A program made the translations under genes and the position numbers. A DNA stretch of 64,000 nucleotides from Lepas anatifera (taxonomy: Eukaryota > Arthropoda > Thecostraca > Lepadidae). The notes beneath the pieces are model-generated. The model saw only the letters and a program-made list of their open reading frames with translations. It ran no database searches and had not been told where the DNA came from. Positions 10,142 to 22,212 of this stretch are shown here, piece by piece (the stretch's first letter is position 1; every line of letters starts with the position of its first letter). The stretch lies in the NCBI GenBank assembly GCA_034440635.1, contig JAOTON010000385.1, positions 4,307,001 through 4,371,000 of the forward strand. The letters run 5' to 3'.

Positions 10142-10924
10142 GTAATGAAAGCGAGCTATCACTGCATCCATTCTAAACTGATAGACCCCAAGAAAGGAAG
10201 ACAAATATCTGTCCTGTGGATTTCATATGTTGAGATAAAAGCTCTAGTGTGATTTAATGACCATAGGTGGAAGCACGATTCGTATAGAAGGGACAATTCA
10301 ATCAGGGGGCACTGTTTGGGTATAGGGGAGCGCCATATTGGGCTGGGTGGGACCTAATTTGGGTCCGGGGTGGCGCCAAATTTCAACAAGCGCACATCGG
10401 AGCGGGTACCCACCCTCAGGCTTTTTGGAAAAAGGCGTTGCGCGGCGCCACCGCACTTGGAATATCTGCTACCAAATCATAGGTTAAAGTGACCCAAGTC
10501 TGATCAATGATAACAAGCAGCTCGTAATTCTCTGATTGCCTTCCTAAAGCCAGCCAATAATGTGGCGTTTACGGCGGCACGTGGCAACTCATTCCAGCCT
10601 TTTACCCCTCTGTAAGCGGACGACCGTTGTGATGCAGTGAGACGAAGGGCCAGCTGCGGGAACTCACCTCTTGACGAGCCGCGCGTTTCCTGGTGGGCCC
10701 CTCGCTGGGGTTGGAAAAATATTTTTATCTGTTCGGGAGTCCCATCAACCCCCAGGATTTAAATAATGTGATAGGGTATCTCTCAGCTACTAGTGACTTG
10801 ATCTTGGGCTATCCTAGGGAGTTCAGAATAGGAATATGTTCACGCTTTTTTGAACCAGAGATGGCTCAGGGCAGCGAAGTGTAAAACTTTTTGGATTCTA
10901 TGTAATAATGCTAAGGTTGCCATT
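10142..10924. other. SLC5 gene 1 intron, first part
   Basis: Contains degraded repeat scraps, including GCGGGTACCCACCC at about 10397 that recalls the AGGTCA-type families. A stretch at 10540-10690 looks dispersed but was not assigned. No exon seen. Confidence 0.4.
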
Positions 10925-11054
10925 GGCGGATCCAGCCGTAACTTTTGGAGGGGGCCGAACCAATGTTTTTGAGAGAGCTAAATCGAGGGAAATCGCAAAA
11001 ACATAGTATTTCTAAAGAAAAAAACGAAGAAAATTTGGTCTTTGGTGGGGGAGG
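10925..11054 (+). mobile_element. MITE K, copy K1, left part
   Basis: Begins GGCGGATCCAG and matches the complete copy K3 at 62072-62262. It stops at GTGGGGGAGG (11045-11054), the target of the LINE insertion, and continues at 16550. Confidence 0.7.
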
Positions 11055-12059
11055 TTGACCTGGCCCGCAAACAAGTGCTGCAAAAAGAAAAGAGCCGCAC
11101 AGTCCCAAAAAGCTGTGGTAGCAAGGCCACCACAGCAGCCCCCAGCACAGCCGGCCAGGAACAACCCACTTTGGAGCAGCCTCAGCCACCCAAAAACACA
11201 AGCCGCCACATCCGCCCTCTAATGGCGCCACTTTACTTGGCGCCCATCAGGCCGTCCGTCCCCCTCCCCCCACCACGTGGCGCAATCACATTCTGGCGCA
11301 GGTGGACGCCCGTTGCGGGCTGGGAGGATCTCCCGACCCGCACTAGTTCTCCGCCAGGTCTTCCGACCAAAAATCCTCCCACCCCTCAGGCACCTAAAAT
11401 CACCAGGAAGACCTGGACACCCGCAGCAGGGTGGCAAAGCCACTCGGCACGAGTGCCTGACAAGACTGATTTTCCTTCGCTACCTGCCCCCAAGCACTCT
11501 AAATTCACCGGTGCTCCCCTTCCCAGGCGCCGCCAAAGGCAGGCACCGAGAAGGCCTCTAACGAGTGGCAGCCCACCCCCTCAGGGTAAAACGGCTGCCA
11601 CTCAAACCAAAGTCCAAAAAGTAAATATTTCAACCCAAACTGAAACTGCTCCTCTCTCCTTGGAAAGAAGCGACGCTTCTTCCCAAATAGCACCGACCAC
11701 CCGCACTTGCGGATCCCAAACCGACCTCATAGGTCATTTTATGCAGTTTCAGTTCTCAAGTGAACTTGAAACGTCAGACGACAAAAGTCAGTCTGACCAC
11801 GAGCTGTCCGGGACAAGAGACCGACTCTGACGCCAGCAGTGCATCAGAGACGAGCTCTGCAAAAACTGTTGTAAACACTTCTAGTGCTCCCCTCCTGGAA
11901 ACCCCCAGCCCCGGCACCTCCAGCCCCGGCAGCTCACCCGTAGCAAGGAAAATTAGCTTTTCTAGGCACTCTACCCCAGTTTCTCCTGCCAGCGATAGCA
12001 GCAGCAGCAGGTGCTCCTACAACCTCCGCAAGCGTAGATCCCCTAAGCACAAACGTTAA
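11055..12059 (+). pseudogene. LINE ORF1, 5'-truncated and frameshifted
   Basis: An open frame runs from the insertion border to 11828. Its apparent ATG at 11042 is in flanking MITE sequence, so the true ORF1 start has been lost. The reading continues in another frame to 12059, implying one frameshift between about 11760 and 11830. The product is Pro-, Ser- and Thr-rich and ends in a basic tail (KRRSPKHKR). No zinc knuckle or RNA-recognition domain is visible, consistent with loss of the 5' part. ORF1 proteins of this group bind the element RNA. The stop lies 8 bases before the ORF2 start. Confidence 0.7.
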
Positions 12060-12067
12060 AAACCACC

Positions 12068-15000
12068 ATGGGTTCAATTCTGCAGTGGAACACAAATGGC
12101 CTTATCGGGAAATTCCCGCTTTTTTCATCAATATTTGCTGAGAAAAAACCGGCATTAGCAGCATTACAAGAGACCCACTTTACTGATAAAGATAACGATA
12201 AATACAAAATTTCGGGTTACTCTTGGTATCGCCATAACGTAAACGCTGCTGTCCGTAAGGGAGGCACAGCCATCCTAATAGAAAATAGCATCCCGCACAG
12301 TCACGTGCATCTGGCAACATCACTGGACTGTGCAGCTGTTAGCCTGAAAATACAACACACCCAATTGACGGTTGTTTCAATATACATATCCCCTTGCGAC
12401 CCTGATCCAACGGATCGGGAACTCGCACAACTATTTAATCAAATAAACGGGCCTTTGTTATTACTTGGAGACTTGAATGGTCACCACCCATCCTGGGGCA
12501 GCGCCACGCCAAACCGTAGAGGTGAAATTATATATGACGCAATAGGTTCTCAAAATTTAGTTATCCTAAATAAAGGCGCACCAACCCGCCAAGCAACGCA
12601 AAGCGGATATTTAGACTCAGCCATTGATATTTCGTGCTGCACGCCAAGAATTGCGTCACTGTTTACCTGGGATGTCGAAGACAACCCAGGCATGAGCGAT
12701 CACCTCCCAATCAAAATTGATGTCCCCCAAGGAGCACTCGACCGCGTTGATCTGTTTACCCCTTCCTGGAGTCTAAAAAGAGCGGACTGGACAAAATTCG
12801 AGGCAGAGGTCGACCTCACACTGGTCACCGAAGGTGACCCACACTCGGCAGACATTGAATTAATACTAAGAGCCATAAGCTCAGCAGCACAAGTAGCAAT
12901 ACCAAAAACCAGAGGACCCCGAAAGAAAAACGGAGCCCCATGTTGGAACGCAGAGACGGCACACGCCAAAGCTCAAATGATAAGAGCCCGCAAGGCATAT
13001 GAGAGGAGGGCACACAGCCCTACTCGATGTGCACTTCGGGCAGCAAAAAGAACACTTTCGAAACACGTGCAAGCGGGTTCAAAAGGACAGTTTCAACTCT
13101 TTTGCCTCCAAATTCAACCGCTTCACTCCCAGCACCCAAGTTTGGAAAACCATCAGAGCTTTCTCTGCGAAGCGACCACCCCGTGGACCTTTCCCTCAAC
13201 TAAAAATAGCTGGCCAACCCATCACCGAACCTAAGGAAGTCATGGATAAATTTGCTGATCATTACGCCAGTGTCGCAGCTAATAACTCATACAGCCAGCG
13301 CTCCAAAGACCAGGCAGAATGGTGCAAAAGCACACATTCATCAATTATGGTAATGAAGAGTACTATAACGTACCATTTACAATGACCGAGCTAAATTACG
13401 CCATTAGCAAGTGCGGAAACACTGCAGTGGGCCCTGACGAAATTCACTACTCTTTCTTCAGGCACCTCAGCCAAACAGCACTAAAGTACCTGCTTTCGGC
13501 CATTAACAACATGTTTCTTAGCGACTCTTTCCCCACATCGTGGCGAGAAAGTAGAATCATTCCCCTTCCAAAACCTGGCAAAGAAAAAACAGACCCAAAA
13601 GGTTATCGCCCAATTTCGCTTACTAGCTGTGCTAGCAAGCTTGTCGAGCGCATGGTAAACGTTAGACTTCACGAGATCCTCGAAAAGAAGCTTGATGCTA
13701 TGCAATCAGGCTTCCGGCGCGGGGCGAGCCACCACTGACAATTTGGTGAAACTAGTCAGTGACATCCAGAATGGCTTTTACAAAAAGCAAGTAACAATAG
13801 CTGCATTCCTAGACATTAAATCGGCATTCGATCGCGTACAAAAAGACGCCCTTTTGTTTAAATTAAGCAAGCTAGGAATTCGTGGCCACCTTGCAAAATT
13901 CATTGAAAACTTCCTCAAGGACCGAAAATTTAAAGTCCGTTGTGGCACCACATTCTCCTACCTGGCAACCCAAGACCAAGGCACACCCCAGGGTAACGTT
14001 CTGTCCCCCACCCTCTTTCTAGTAATGATCAATGATCTCTTCGCCAAAAAGCTACCGCCTGGAATAAATTACTCCCTTTTTGCGGACGATGTCGCCATTT
14101 GGAAAGCCACCGCAATCGATACCAGGCGGTATAATGAACCAGAATTTCAACATGCAACTACGCAGTTGCAGGATAGCTTAAACGACATCGATAATTGGTG
14201 TAGTTTAATGGGTCTATCACTCTCGGCGGAAAAATCATCAGTCGTTGTCTTTGCCAGAGCACATTCCAGACACGACCCTCCACGGCTCCAAATCTCGGGT
14301 AAACCTATTGAATGCACCAATAGCTTCAAATTCTTGGGCGTCACCCTAGATTCCCGATTGAGTTTCAATGAGCATATCACCAAAGTCGTCTCTAGCTGTC
14401 AAAAGCGAGTCAACATTCTCCGCATGCTCGGCGGAACAGAGTATGGCGGGGATCGAAAGACCCTGCTTATGCTCTACAAGTCCCTGATACGGTCCATTCT
14501 CGAATATAATTCGTTCGTTTTTGACTCGACGAACAAGACCAATAAATTAAAGCTAGAGCGAGTCCAAAATGCCAGTATCCGGGCAGCCACAGGCGCGCTC
14601 AGAGAATCCCCCATCACCAGCCTGCTAACTGATAGCGGGCTATGCCCACTGCAGACAAGACGCGACGCCCAGCTTATTTCTTACTACATTAAGGTCCAAT
14701 CCACCGAAAACCACCCGGCAAAACAATGTTTTGCCCATCCCAGACGAGCAAATAAAGCCACTCTACAGAAGTGGCCCCCATTTAAGCACAGAGTAGCGAA
14801 AACCCTGGAAAGCCTCAATCTTGCACTGCCAGCAAAAATAGGCAAACCCCACTCTCCGCTTCTGGACTCGGAAAGAGCCCAAGTGGAATTTCTTTCACTT
14901 CCCGTAAAACGGACTTCTCAGAGGAAGAAGTCTCCCAGAAATTCCTAGAGTTCCGATCTTTTAACGCGGACAAGACCTTTATATTTACAGACGGCTCCAA

Positions 15001-15678
15001 AATAGGCAAAAAGTAGGCCTCGGCATCTGGGGGCAAAATATTTGCCTACAGAAAGACTTCCGGACAACTGCTCTATCTTCACAGCCGAGGCTGTTGCCAT
15101 CCTAAATGCATTAGCCATAATCAGAACCCAAAATATCAACTCAGCCGTCATCTGTTCAGACTCTAAATCTGTCCTGCAGGCCGTCAGTAACGTAGTTACC
15201 CCAGCCACCACGTTATAGCAGATATTCAGAAGGTATCGATGATACCCTGATGTCTCTTTCCTTTGGATCCCGGGCCACTGCAAATTCAAGGAAATGAAAA
15301 GGCCGATGAGCAGGCAAAAAGTCCCTAGAACTTAGAGAGATCGCACCTTATGTGGTCTGGGATGATGCAAAGCTCTCCTCCAGGACAGCATCCGGAAGCA
15401 AATTCAAAATAACTGGACCACAAACCACAGCGCCCACCTATTCTATATCAAGCCTAACATCGGCTACTGGCCCAGTTCCAACCAAGAGTCGCCGGCGCAA
15501 GGTTATTCTAACCAGACTCAGAAATGGACACACAAAATTAAATGCCTATTGGAACGCGGGTACCTGTGGTACCTGCGACGCAATGGAGAATCCCTATCAC
15601 ATTCTCATCGATTGTCCCCAGCACAATACCCATCGGCAACCCATGCTAGATTACGCCGAATCCAAAACATCCCTGTAG
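12068..15678 (+). pseudogene. LINE ORF2: endonuclease, reverse transcriptase, RNase H (broken)
   Basis: The N-terminal endonuclease shows QWNTNGL, QETHF, GDLNGHHPSWG and SDHLPI, the catalytic blocks of APE-type LINE endonucleases. The reverse transcriptase shows YRPISLTSCASKL, AFLDIKSAFDRV, QGTPQGNVLSPTLF and the active-site FADD at about 14080. The RNase H part shows FTDGSK, TAEAVAIL, SDSKSVL and WIPGHCKFKGNEKADEQ. A Cys/His cluster (CGTCDAMENPYH and following) closes the protein. The coding frame changes near 13060, 13320, 13720 and 14940, and TAG at 15014-15016 interrupts the RNase H. The enzyme is therefore not made intact. The start at 12068 has a good context (ACCACCATGG). Confidence 0.9.
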
Positions 15679-16539
15679 CCTAAAAACTCTGCTCGGTAAC
15701 GACCATCCTGAGCTACTCGAAAAAGTCTTTACATTTCTAAAGGACTCTGGGCTAGAGAAGTTTCTATAAATCACCCCTCCCAGTATATATGATGGAGGGT
15801 GCATGGTGCACCCCCAAAGTAGGACTTGCCTATTTTCCAATCATAGATGATCCACCGGAAAATTTAAGCAATAGTTGTTTAACCTTTAGATGGTTTATCG
15901 TAGGCTAAGGATAGGCTATGTTAGGCTAGCTTGGAAATCAGGTTAGGTTAAATAGGTTAGATTTCTTCACCGCAGTGATACCTTTCACTGCGGGTCTATG
16001 CTAACCACACCTATACTCTTACTAACAATCTAACTATCCTCTCACACTTCTTTTCCTCTGCGCGGCGGCTGCCCAGCCGGAGAGGGGAGCTGCAACCTCA
16101 CCTCCGGGTTGCAGGGTAAATTCGCGGCACCCTGGCCAGGTGTTTAGCGCACTTTCTAAAACACGAAAATTATTGAGTTAACGGAGGATTTTGAGTAACG
16201 TAGACAAGCGGACATCAGTAGCTGACACACAAAATTCTAAATTCTAAATTCCAAATTCTAAATTTAAGGTCTTCAACCACAGAAATAACCTTCGCACTCT
16301 GCGGGTCTAAACTTATTAAAAGACCTCCCTTGGCATGGCTATGCGATTGCCACGACCGTCCATTCGCAAGCTAAAACATCTTGCAACCCATTACTTGAAA
16401 TAACTCCCATTGCTTTAACAGACTAACGTAGCTTGCCCTCACACAAAATTCTAAAATTCTCCCACGCACTCCTTTAGAGGCGGGCAAAGGTGCTATGCAC
16501 AGAACGCCTAATAAAAAGCCATTGATTGATTGATTGATT
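15679..16539 (+). other. LINE 3' untranslated region and TTGA tail
   Basis: Non-coding 3' end of the LINE. A GC-rich inverted stretch at 16060-16130 may fold. A simple AAATTCTAAATTC repeat lies near 16230-16265. The element ends in about five TTGA/ATTG units. Confidence 0.7.
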
Positions 16540-16549
16540 GTGGGGGAGG

Positions 16550-16613
16550 GCCCAAAAGATACTATTTTAGGCTTTGGTGGGGGCAATGGCCCCTTCCCCC
16601 TTGGATCCACCAG
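16550..16613 (+). mobile_element. MITE K, copy K1, right part
   Basis: Resumes K after the LINE with GCCCAAAAGATACTATTTTAGG and ends CTTGGATCCACCAG, matching the right part of K3. Confidence 0.7.
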
Positions 16614-17347
16614 TATAGGTTGCTACACCCCAAACAGATAGAGAATAGGTTGAAGATGCAAGGGAGCACATATAGCCTTTGTAGCTGCAGTGCCCTAAAA
16701 CTCAAATAATCATCGAAGATATAAGGGAAGACGTGTGCCTGAACATTTATTTCCGGAGCCTTTTTAAAGTAATACTTGAATATTGAAATTGGGATAAGGA
16801 TGCCGATACGCTTTTGACACACTCACGTGTCATGTAGAGATCTGTTCTCGACCCATCGCCCAGTGCGCGTGTTAACGCTGGCAAGGTGATACAAGATCTA
16901 TACAAAGCCTATGGGAGACCCAAAAGCTAGGGGGTCCTGATCCCCCAGCGCCAATCTACCCCCCCGGAACTCCACTCGCACGTAAGATCTGCGCCTTCCT
17001 GCGCTTTTAGATAAGGTCAGGGGCCAAACGATAGTTTGGCCTGCTCTTTTTCGTTTTCGGAGGTCATGGTCGGAATGCTCCCTGCATCCGCCAATGCAAG
17101 TAAACAGACGAACATGCGAAGAAATGTGACCCTAAACATAATACCGAGTGAATGACCTTCGGAGCCGGTGGTGCAATTAGTAGGAAATCAGGCTACAGAG
17201 GAGGCAAATTTAGGGTTCCAAAATCTCTGACAAGTGACGTTGGTTTGGTAGCAAATGATTCAGTTCAGATAGTCCATTGACCATTAGGCCATACTCTGAC
17301 CGTTAGAAGGACCAATGATGGTCTAAATTTGTAGGTAGGATGGAGCG
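16614..17347. other. SLC5 gene 1 intron, no exon seen
   Basis: A scrap at 16865-16877 (GTGCGCGTGTTAAC) recalls the right end of family C but has no matching left end. Nothing else is recognised. Confidence 0.4.
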
Positions 17348-17804
17348 TTAAAGGGAATGTGGCACCTAGGTCGAATCCTGGAAGTTAGTTTAATTAGGGG
17401 TACTTTTAGCCGAAAATTATGGAGTCCTCCATGATTTCTCTGAAAAATGTACAATAAGCTCAATATTTCGATTTTTAAAATGCGCCTCTAGGGAAAAAAA
17501 TAGTTCTCTGCCTGTGGATGATGTCATGATCTGGCAACCACTACCATATTCAATATGCTTCAAGGGCTTCGATTGACTGATACTCACCGTGACGCCAGCA
17601 TATGTCGTCACACCAACAGCCTGACAACTGTGGCCTGCTGCTAAGGGTACATGAGGGGTACATTTCAGGTAGTTTTTAGCTTTTCTCTACGGAAATTTTG
17701 AGTTTCAAGACAAATGATATATAGAGTACCAGGTTGTCCGGCATGCCTTACAACTTGGCTATCTCAGTTAAAATAACGTTATAAAGGTGCCACATCCCCT
17801 TTAA
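17348..17804 (+). mobile_element. TTAA family D, complete copy D1 (457 bp)
   Basis: Starts TTAAAGGGAATGTGGCACCT and ends with the inverted form GGTGCCACATCCCCTTTAA. TTAA occurs at 17348-17351 and 17801-17804. The length agrees with D2 (457) and D3 (458). There is no coding frame, so it is a MITE moved by another element's transposase. Confidence 0.85.
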
Positions 17805-17859
17805 GGTCTGGCCAGGGGTAATATTACTAGTCTCATAGCTTGAAGTTTTCGTTACACTT

Positions 17860-17962
17860 CAGAGGGCGCCATCGACCTTTCAGGGGGGCACCGTGACCAT
17901 TTCAGGGGGCGCTGAGGGTGGATCGGGGGCACGTGCCCCCCTTGCCCCTAGATCTGCCTATG
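17860..17962 (+). repeat. Family F fragment
   Basis: Contains CCATTTCAGGGGGCGCTGAG and ends CCCCTAGATCTGCCTATGAG, the right end of the G-rich MITE seen at 1074-2205. Confidence 0.65.
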
Positions 17963-19032
17963 AGCACCACTGCATAATCAAAAACACAATCTTCACCAAT
18001 TAGCGTAGCAGAACTGATTTTGGGATGCCAAATTATCTTTCCGTTAATTGTACAAATCAGAGCCGTTTTCTTAGCGGAAACATGCTAGCATTAACTGTGG
18101 TAAGCAATAAGCTAAAACACCCAGGGGCACACAGGCATTAAATCATGGGAGGGGCACACCGCCATGCCAGCAGAGTAGGTATGTATGTATGTACATTGCT
18201 CAAAGGTATAATTCTGATGTAAGACTGGGCAATTGGAGAGTACATGCGGGTGTGTGGTGAAAATGCACACACAAGAGGCATATAATCCATTCATTAGCTG
18301 GAGGGTGGATACGAAATAATCTATATGAAAATTACAACATAAAATTTGTCAACTGGACGATACATAGCAGATAATAAACGCATACAGAATGATGTGGGGC
18401 AGGCGATCAAGAACCAGGTGGCCAACCATCGCAATTCAGCGATAACAAATTGGGGTATTTCGTGAAGAGATCTTTTTAAGTCCGAATTAAGAAACGGCCA
18501 CCACCGTATTCTTTTCTCCTATCTTAACTGCAATCATCTGATACGAGAGGAATCTAGGTAAAAATACCGTAGTCAACCATAAACAAATATTTACCGTAAA
18601 TTCTATCGTTACGTATGTAAAAGTTTAGCGGTAAAGCTAAAATTTCTTTGCACCAGTCACTGTCCTTTAGGGGGAGGGGGAAGGAATATATGATGGCCAC
18701 CATTCCGGCGCTTTGAGAGGGGGAGGGTATGGCTGGAATAAACCTCCCTGCGTCGGCCAATGATGGCGTATTCCTAGCATTGAACAATTATCCTAGCTCA
18801 ATATCTACTGTTTTGAAAATAAAATAATAACCAAGAATACCCTATGTATAAACAACTAATTATCTGCATCCTAGGAGCTTCAAAGCACGAATGAATTTGC
18901 ATCATAAATAAGTCAACCTTGCTTGGGTCATTGGAAGGCTGAAACAAACTGTCCTGCTGTTTGTTGTTGATACGGAATATAAGCCCAGGTCGGTGTGCTG
19001 AGCCCCGCTGTGACACCTGTTTTACGTTGCAG
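17963..19032. other. SLC5 gene 1 intron, last part before exon
   Basis: No repeat border or exon recognised. The polypyrimidine-acceptor TTTTACGTTGCAG closes the intron at 19032. Confidence 0.5.
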
Positions 19033-19133
19033 GTCTCCACTGGCAACATTCTACAGCATCTCCTACTTCCTGTTTTCACTGGTGGGATTCGTTACCACGC
19101 TTGTCGTAGGCGTGGTCGGCTCCTTACTAACAG
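19033..19133 (+). CDS. SLC5 sodium/solute symporter gene 1, second-last coding exon
   Basis: Encodes the last membrane helix of the transporter, read as SPLATFYSISYFLFSLVGF followed by VTTLVVGVVGSLLTG. SMCT-type SLC5 proteins have the same pattern at their C-terminal helix: a Tyr-Ser-rich lead, then a Val-rich helix ending SLxTG. The acceptor is TTTACGTTGCAG and the donor G|GTAGGT. It completes the codon left open by the exon at 10141 and leaves one base for the exon at 19810. The phase agreement across three exons supports one gene. The intron before it is 8.9 kb, much of it a LINE inserted in a MITE. Confidence 0.88.
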
Positions 19134-19809
19134 GTAGGTTGAAAGGCCATACTGGCTTGCCAAATGTCATTCAACATCTCTTCGTTCCCTGCAATATGTC
19201 AGCGACCAGAACTTTTTTGAAACTGTAAATCGAATGTTTCGTCCAAAATATATTTTTCCATCTGTCCTCAAGTTTGAGCGAAATGAAAATTATTCTTATT
19301 GTCTTGAATTAGCTGGGCCCCTTCCGCTTGAGTACCTTTGCTGAAGCGGAGAGAGGAAAAGTATGAGCACCCGGAGAATGTAGTCAATAATGCAGGGTAA
19401 TGAACCAGATGGGGTCGTTAAAAAGTCCCGTGCAGATATCAGTTACGGATCAGGAGTTTTGGAAGGGGGACAAGGGTGCAGTCTCAGGGGTGGCTTATGC
19501 CAAGTGGGGCAACATCATCTTCTACGACGGCAAATTCAGACAAGGGAAAAGTTATGGTTCTTCAATACATTGGCGGATACAAAAGGGGCTAGGGGGCTCA
19601 AGCCTCTCTCCCCCGAAATGTCAGAGTGCCTTTAGTTCACGCATAGCCGGAGGCTGTTCCGAGGCAACGGCGGGGGTATTTTTAAAAGCACATTGATGGT
19701 ATTTCGCATCCATTTCAGTAGCTTGATTAAATCGCCAGGCTTGGATGTAAACTGCTATGACACGCTCCCTATCTAGGAGAACTCGTCCTTACGGCGTGTC
19801 CGCATGCAG
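19134..19809. other. SLC5 gene 1 last intron
   Basis: About 680 bp. A piece near 19567-19625 (TTGGCGGATACAAAAGGGGC and following) looks like a degraded MITE K end. Short open frames here are not supported. Confidence 0.45.
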
Positions 19810-19961
19810 GTGGTAGCTGGATCGAGGTGGACCCCGACCATCTGTGTCCGCTGGTGCGCTGGATCCCGACAGGGAAGAAGCCACGAGCGGTCAATGGCAA
19901 CGGCAAACCAAACCCGGCCTTCGAAATGGAGGGAAAATACGCGCCGAAGTGCGAGACCTGA
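19810..19961 (+). CDS. SLC5 sodium/solute symporter gene 1, last coding exon
   Basis: Acceptor CGCATGCAG then GTGGTAGC; with the base carried over, the reading is GGSWIEVDPDHLCPLVRW, then a Lys/Asn-rich cytoplasmic tail containing NPAFEMEGKYAPKC and a TGA at 19959-19961. SMCT proteins also carry a short cytoplasmic tail with an NPAF motif near the end. No PDZ-type C-terminus is evident (the last residues are CET). No AATAAA was noticed close downstream. Confidence 0.85.
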
Positions 19962-20219
19962 CTCCTTACAAAGGACCATGTGAAGCACGTGTGACCGCAA
20001 CTGTGGCCATAGAACATACAGGTGGCGTAGACCGGTAGAACTAGGGAACAATGTGCCTTGAGCGACAAACATTTGCAATATACTTTGTTTTAGGCAGTCA
20101 GCTCTGTTCAGTCTTAAAACCGAGTGTTACAACCAAGTGTACCCCAATCACAGGATTCGTGTTCGGTGCATCCAAGCATTCCATTAGTTTCAACAACTTG
20201 ACAACTGCAGCAATGATAA
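19962..20219. other. Presumed 3' untranslated or intergenic sequence
   Basis: Follows the SLC5 stop codon. No clear polyadenylation signal was found by eye. Confidence 0.4.
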
Positions 20220-20545
20220 AACGTATTGACCTCTTAGGGGCTCTGAGACCGATATTTGGAAACACCCTAAGACCTATTATTCTTGCCCCCCCTCCGGCCC
20301 GAGGCGAACACCTGGGGCCCCTGAGACAAACAATTGGGGATCCCCAAAACCAACCCTTGGGGCCCTCCAGACCAACTCCTGGGTCCCCAGACCAACTCTT
20401 GGGGCTCCTTAGACCAACATTCGGGTGGCGTTTGGGTTCTCCCGGAACACCCATTCGACATCACTGGGGCCTCTCAGTGACAGTGTTTAAGCTCAGTCCA
20501 AGGGAGGAGGGCGGTCGTCCCCACCGCTCCCCTTGGATCCGCCCC
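20220..20545. repeat. Family G array (GGCCC/GAGACC units)
   Basis: Runs of loosely repeated units such as GGGGCTCTGAGACCGATATT, CCCCAAAACCAACCCTTGGG and GGCCCTCCAGACCAACTCC. The same cadence is seen at 2910-3080, 50640-51060, 55080-55960 and 57640-58460. Confidence 0.55.
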
Positions 20546-20717
20546 CGGAACCAGTCAGAGTGAATATTTTTGTTTGCGAGATGTTTGTACAATCACAGCT
20601 GCTAGTTTTAAGTGTAATATAGATAATAATAGCCGTCTTTCAATGAACTGTGCAATAAGAAAACAGTGGAAAGCTATTGAAAGTTTTAGTGCTACGCAAA
20701 GCCAAAGGTTGTATTTG

Positions 20718-20758
20718 TTATACGACCCGTTTCGGGGCCATCTCGGTCCCATTATCTA
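20718..20758 (-). ncRNA. Hammerhead-ribozyme-like motif, left arm
   Basis: On the - strand the order is GATAATGGGACC, then GAGATGGCC, CCGAAAC and GGGTCGTATAA. This resembles the CUGAUGA ... GAAAC ... UCGUAU layout of Penelope-associated hammerheads, but the first core box is degraded. Inferred from motif order only. Confidence 0.35.
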
Positions 20759-20907
20759 GTAAAAAGAACAATATATAATCACACACACTACATGGTTATA
20801 TAAAACGCATTTCAGTAAACTCGATGGAACATGGAACAATCTTTGTCGTACCACTGGTTGTTTAAATATTCGACATCATGACGCGCGAGTGTTTTCCTCC
20901 ATGGTCC

Positions 20908-21186
20908 TCATTGTCGCTTGAGCAGGTCGAGCCAGCCTTGGTACAATACGTATTTGCCTATATTTCTATTTAGTTTTTCTCTTGCTGTTGTTTGAATTTG
21001 GATGGCTTCTTTAATTTGGCGTTGTTTTGTTCTGGATTCGAAAGTGATCACTTTGGCGTCCCAATCAATAGTGTGTCCGGTTTCGTACGAATGTTCGGCT
21101 GTGGCTTCTGGTTGTCGGTCGGTTAGGGTCATCTCCCTCAGGGCTTTTAGAGACTTTTTGTGTTCAGCAGTCCTAACCGACATCAT
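20908..21186 (-). pseudogene. Penelope-like GIY-YIG endonuclease, inverted partial copy
   Basis: The - strand frame reads RTAEHKKSLKALREMTLTD and continues to the C-terminus YVLYQGWLDLLKRQ, nearly identical to the + strand copy ending at 22062. It lacks the N-terminal half of the endonuclease and all of the reverse transcriptase, so it cannot work. Confidence 0.8.
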
Positions 21187-21211
21187 TCTCCCGCTTTCTC
21201 CTATCTAAATT

Positions 21212-22062
21212 TTGGAAAAGGAGGGAAAGCTGCCCTTCTTGGACATGACTCTATCCCGTTCACCGGAAGGACGCATTACAACGGACGTTTACTACAAAAC
21301 GACTACAAGCGGTCAATACTTAAACTACCTGAGCCACCATCCACAGGCTCACAAAAGAACGGTCGTGCAAACGCTAGCCCAGCGGGCTTTCAACGTTTAA
21401 GAAGAGGTGACAGCACGTGAGAAAGAGCTCAAACACATCAGATCTATGCTGGAGGATAATAAATATCCAGAAGAGTTCGTAAACTCACAAATCAAGAGAG
21501 TTAAGAGATGCAATGGACCTAACCATGAAAAACCAGACATCCAAGCCACCAACGCTGAAGAACGAATGAAGACCCTTGTAATACCATATCAAGAAGGAAC
21601 ATCGGAACAGATAAGAAGAGTGTGCGCAAAATACAAGATTAGAACGTACTTTAAGCCGCAAAAACTCTCAGGAAACTTTTGGTTAAACCCAAGGACAAAA
21701 TTCCATTTGCGAAGAAACCTGGCCCCATCTACCAAATGGAGTGCACAGATTGCAGCAAAATTTATATAGGAGAAAGCGGGATAATCATGCCGGTTAGGAC
21801 TGCTGAACACAAAAAGTCTCTAAAAGCCCTGGGGGAGATGACCCTAACCGACCGACAACCAGAAGCCACAGCCGAACATTCGTACGAAACCGGACACACT
21901 ATTGATTGGGACGTCAAAGTGATCACTTTCGAATCCAGAACAAAACAACGCCAAATTAAAGAAGCCATCCAAATTCAAACAACAGCAAGAGAAAAACTAA
22001 ATAGAAATATAGGCAAATACGTATTGTACCAAGGCTGGCTCGACCTGCTCAAGCGACAATGA
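21212..22062 (+). pseudogene. Penelope-like reverse transcriptase end plus GIY-YIG endonuclease
   Basis: The frame starts inside the reverse transcriptase with KLPFLDMTLSRSPEG and a YLNYLSHHPQAHKR block typical of the end of Penelope-type RTs. A stop (TAA at 21398-21400) interrupts it in frame. The reading goes on through IPYQEGTSEQIRRVCAKYKI and shifts frame near 21690. The endonuclease then reads YQMECTDCSKIYIGESG, the GIY-YIG core with the paired Cys of the family, followed by RTAEHKK and AEHSYETGH, which supply the His residues. The catalytic RT motifs lie upstream and are absent. Confidence 0.85.
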
Positions 22063-22212
22063 GGACCATGGAGGAAAACACTCACGCGTCATGATGTCGA
22101 ATATTTAAACAACCAGTAGCACGACAAAGATTGTTCCATGTTCCATCGAGTTTACTGAAATGCGTTTTATATAACTATGTAGTGTGTGTGATTATATATT
22201 GTTCTTTTTTAC

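Larger units (their letters stand above)
11055..16539 (+). mobile_element. Non-LTR retrotransposon with RNase H domain (I-like group), degenerate
   Basis: A 5.5 kb LINE inserted in MITE K1. The 10-mer GTGGGGGAGG occurs immediately before (11045-11054) and at its end (16540-16549), a target-site duplication. The 3' end is a (TTGA)n tail at 16521-16539. It carries a truncated ORF1, then an ORF2 with endonuclease, reverse transcriptase and RNase H, and about 860 bp of 3' untranslated sequence. Domain order and the RNase H place it near the I/Jockey-type LINEs; the exact clade needs a tree. Several frameshifts and at least one stop show it is inactive. Confidence 0.9.

Noticed and set aside
11042..11054. 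ATG at 11042 as the start of LINE ORF1
   Set aside because: The ATG lies in the flanking MITE and target duplication, so it is not the element's own start.
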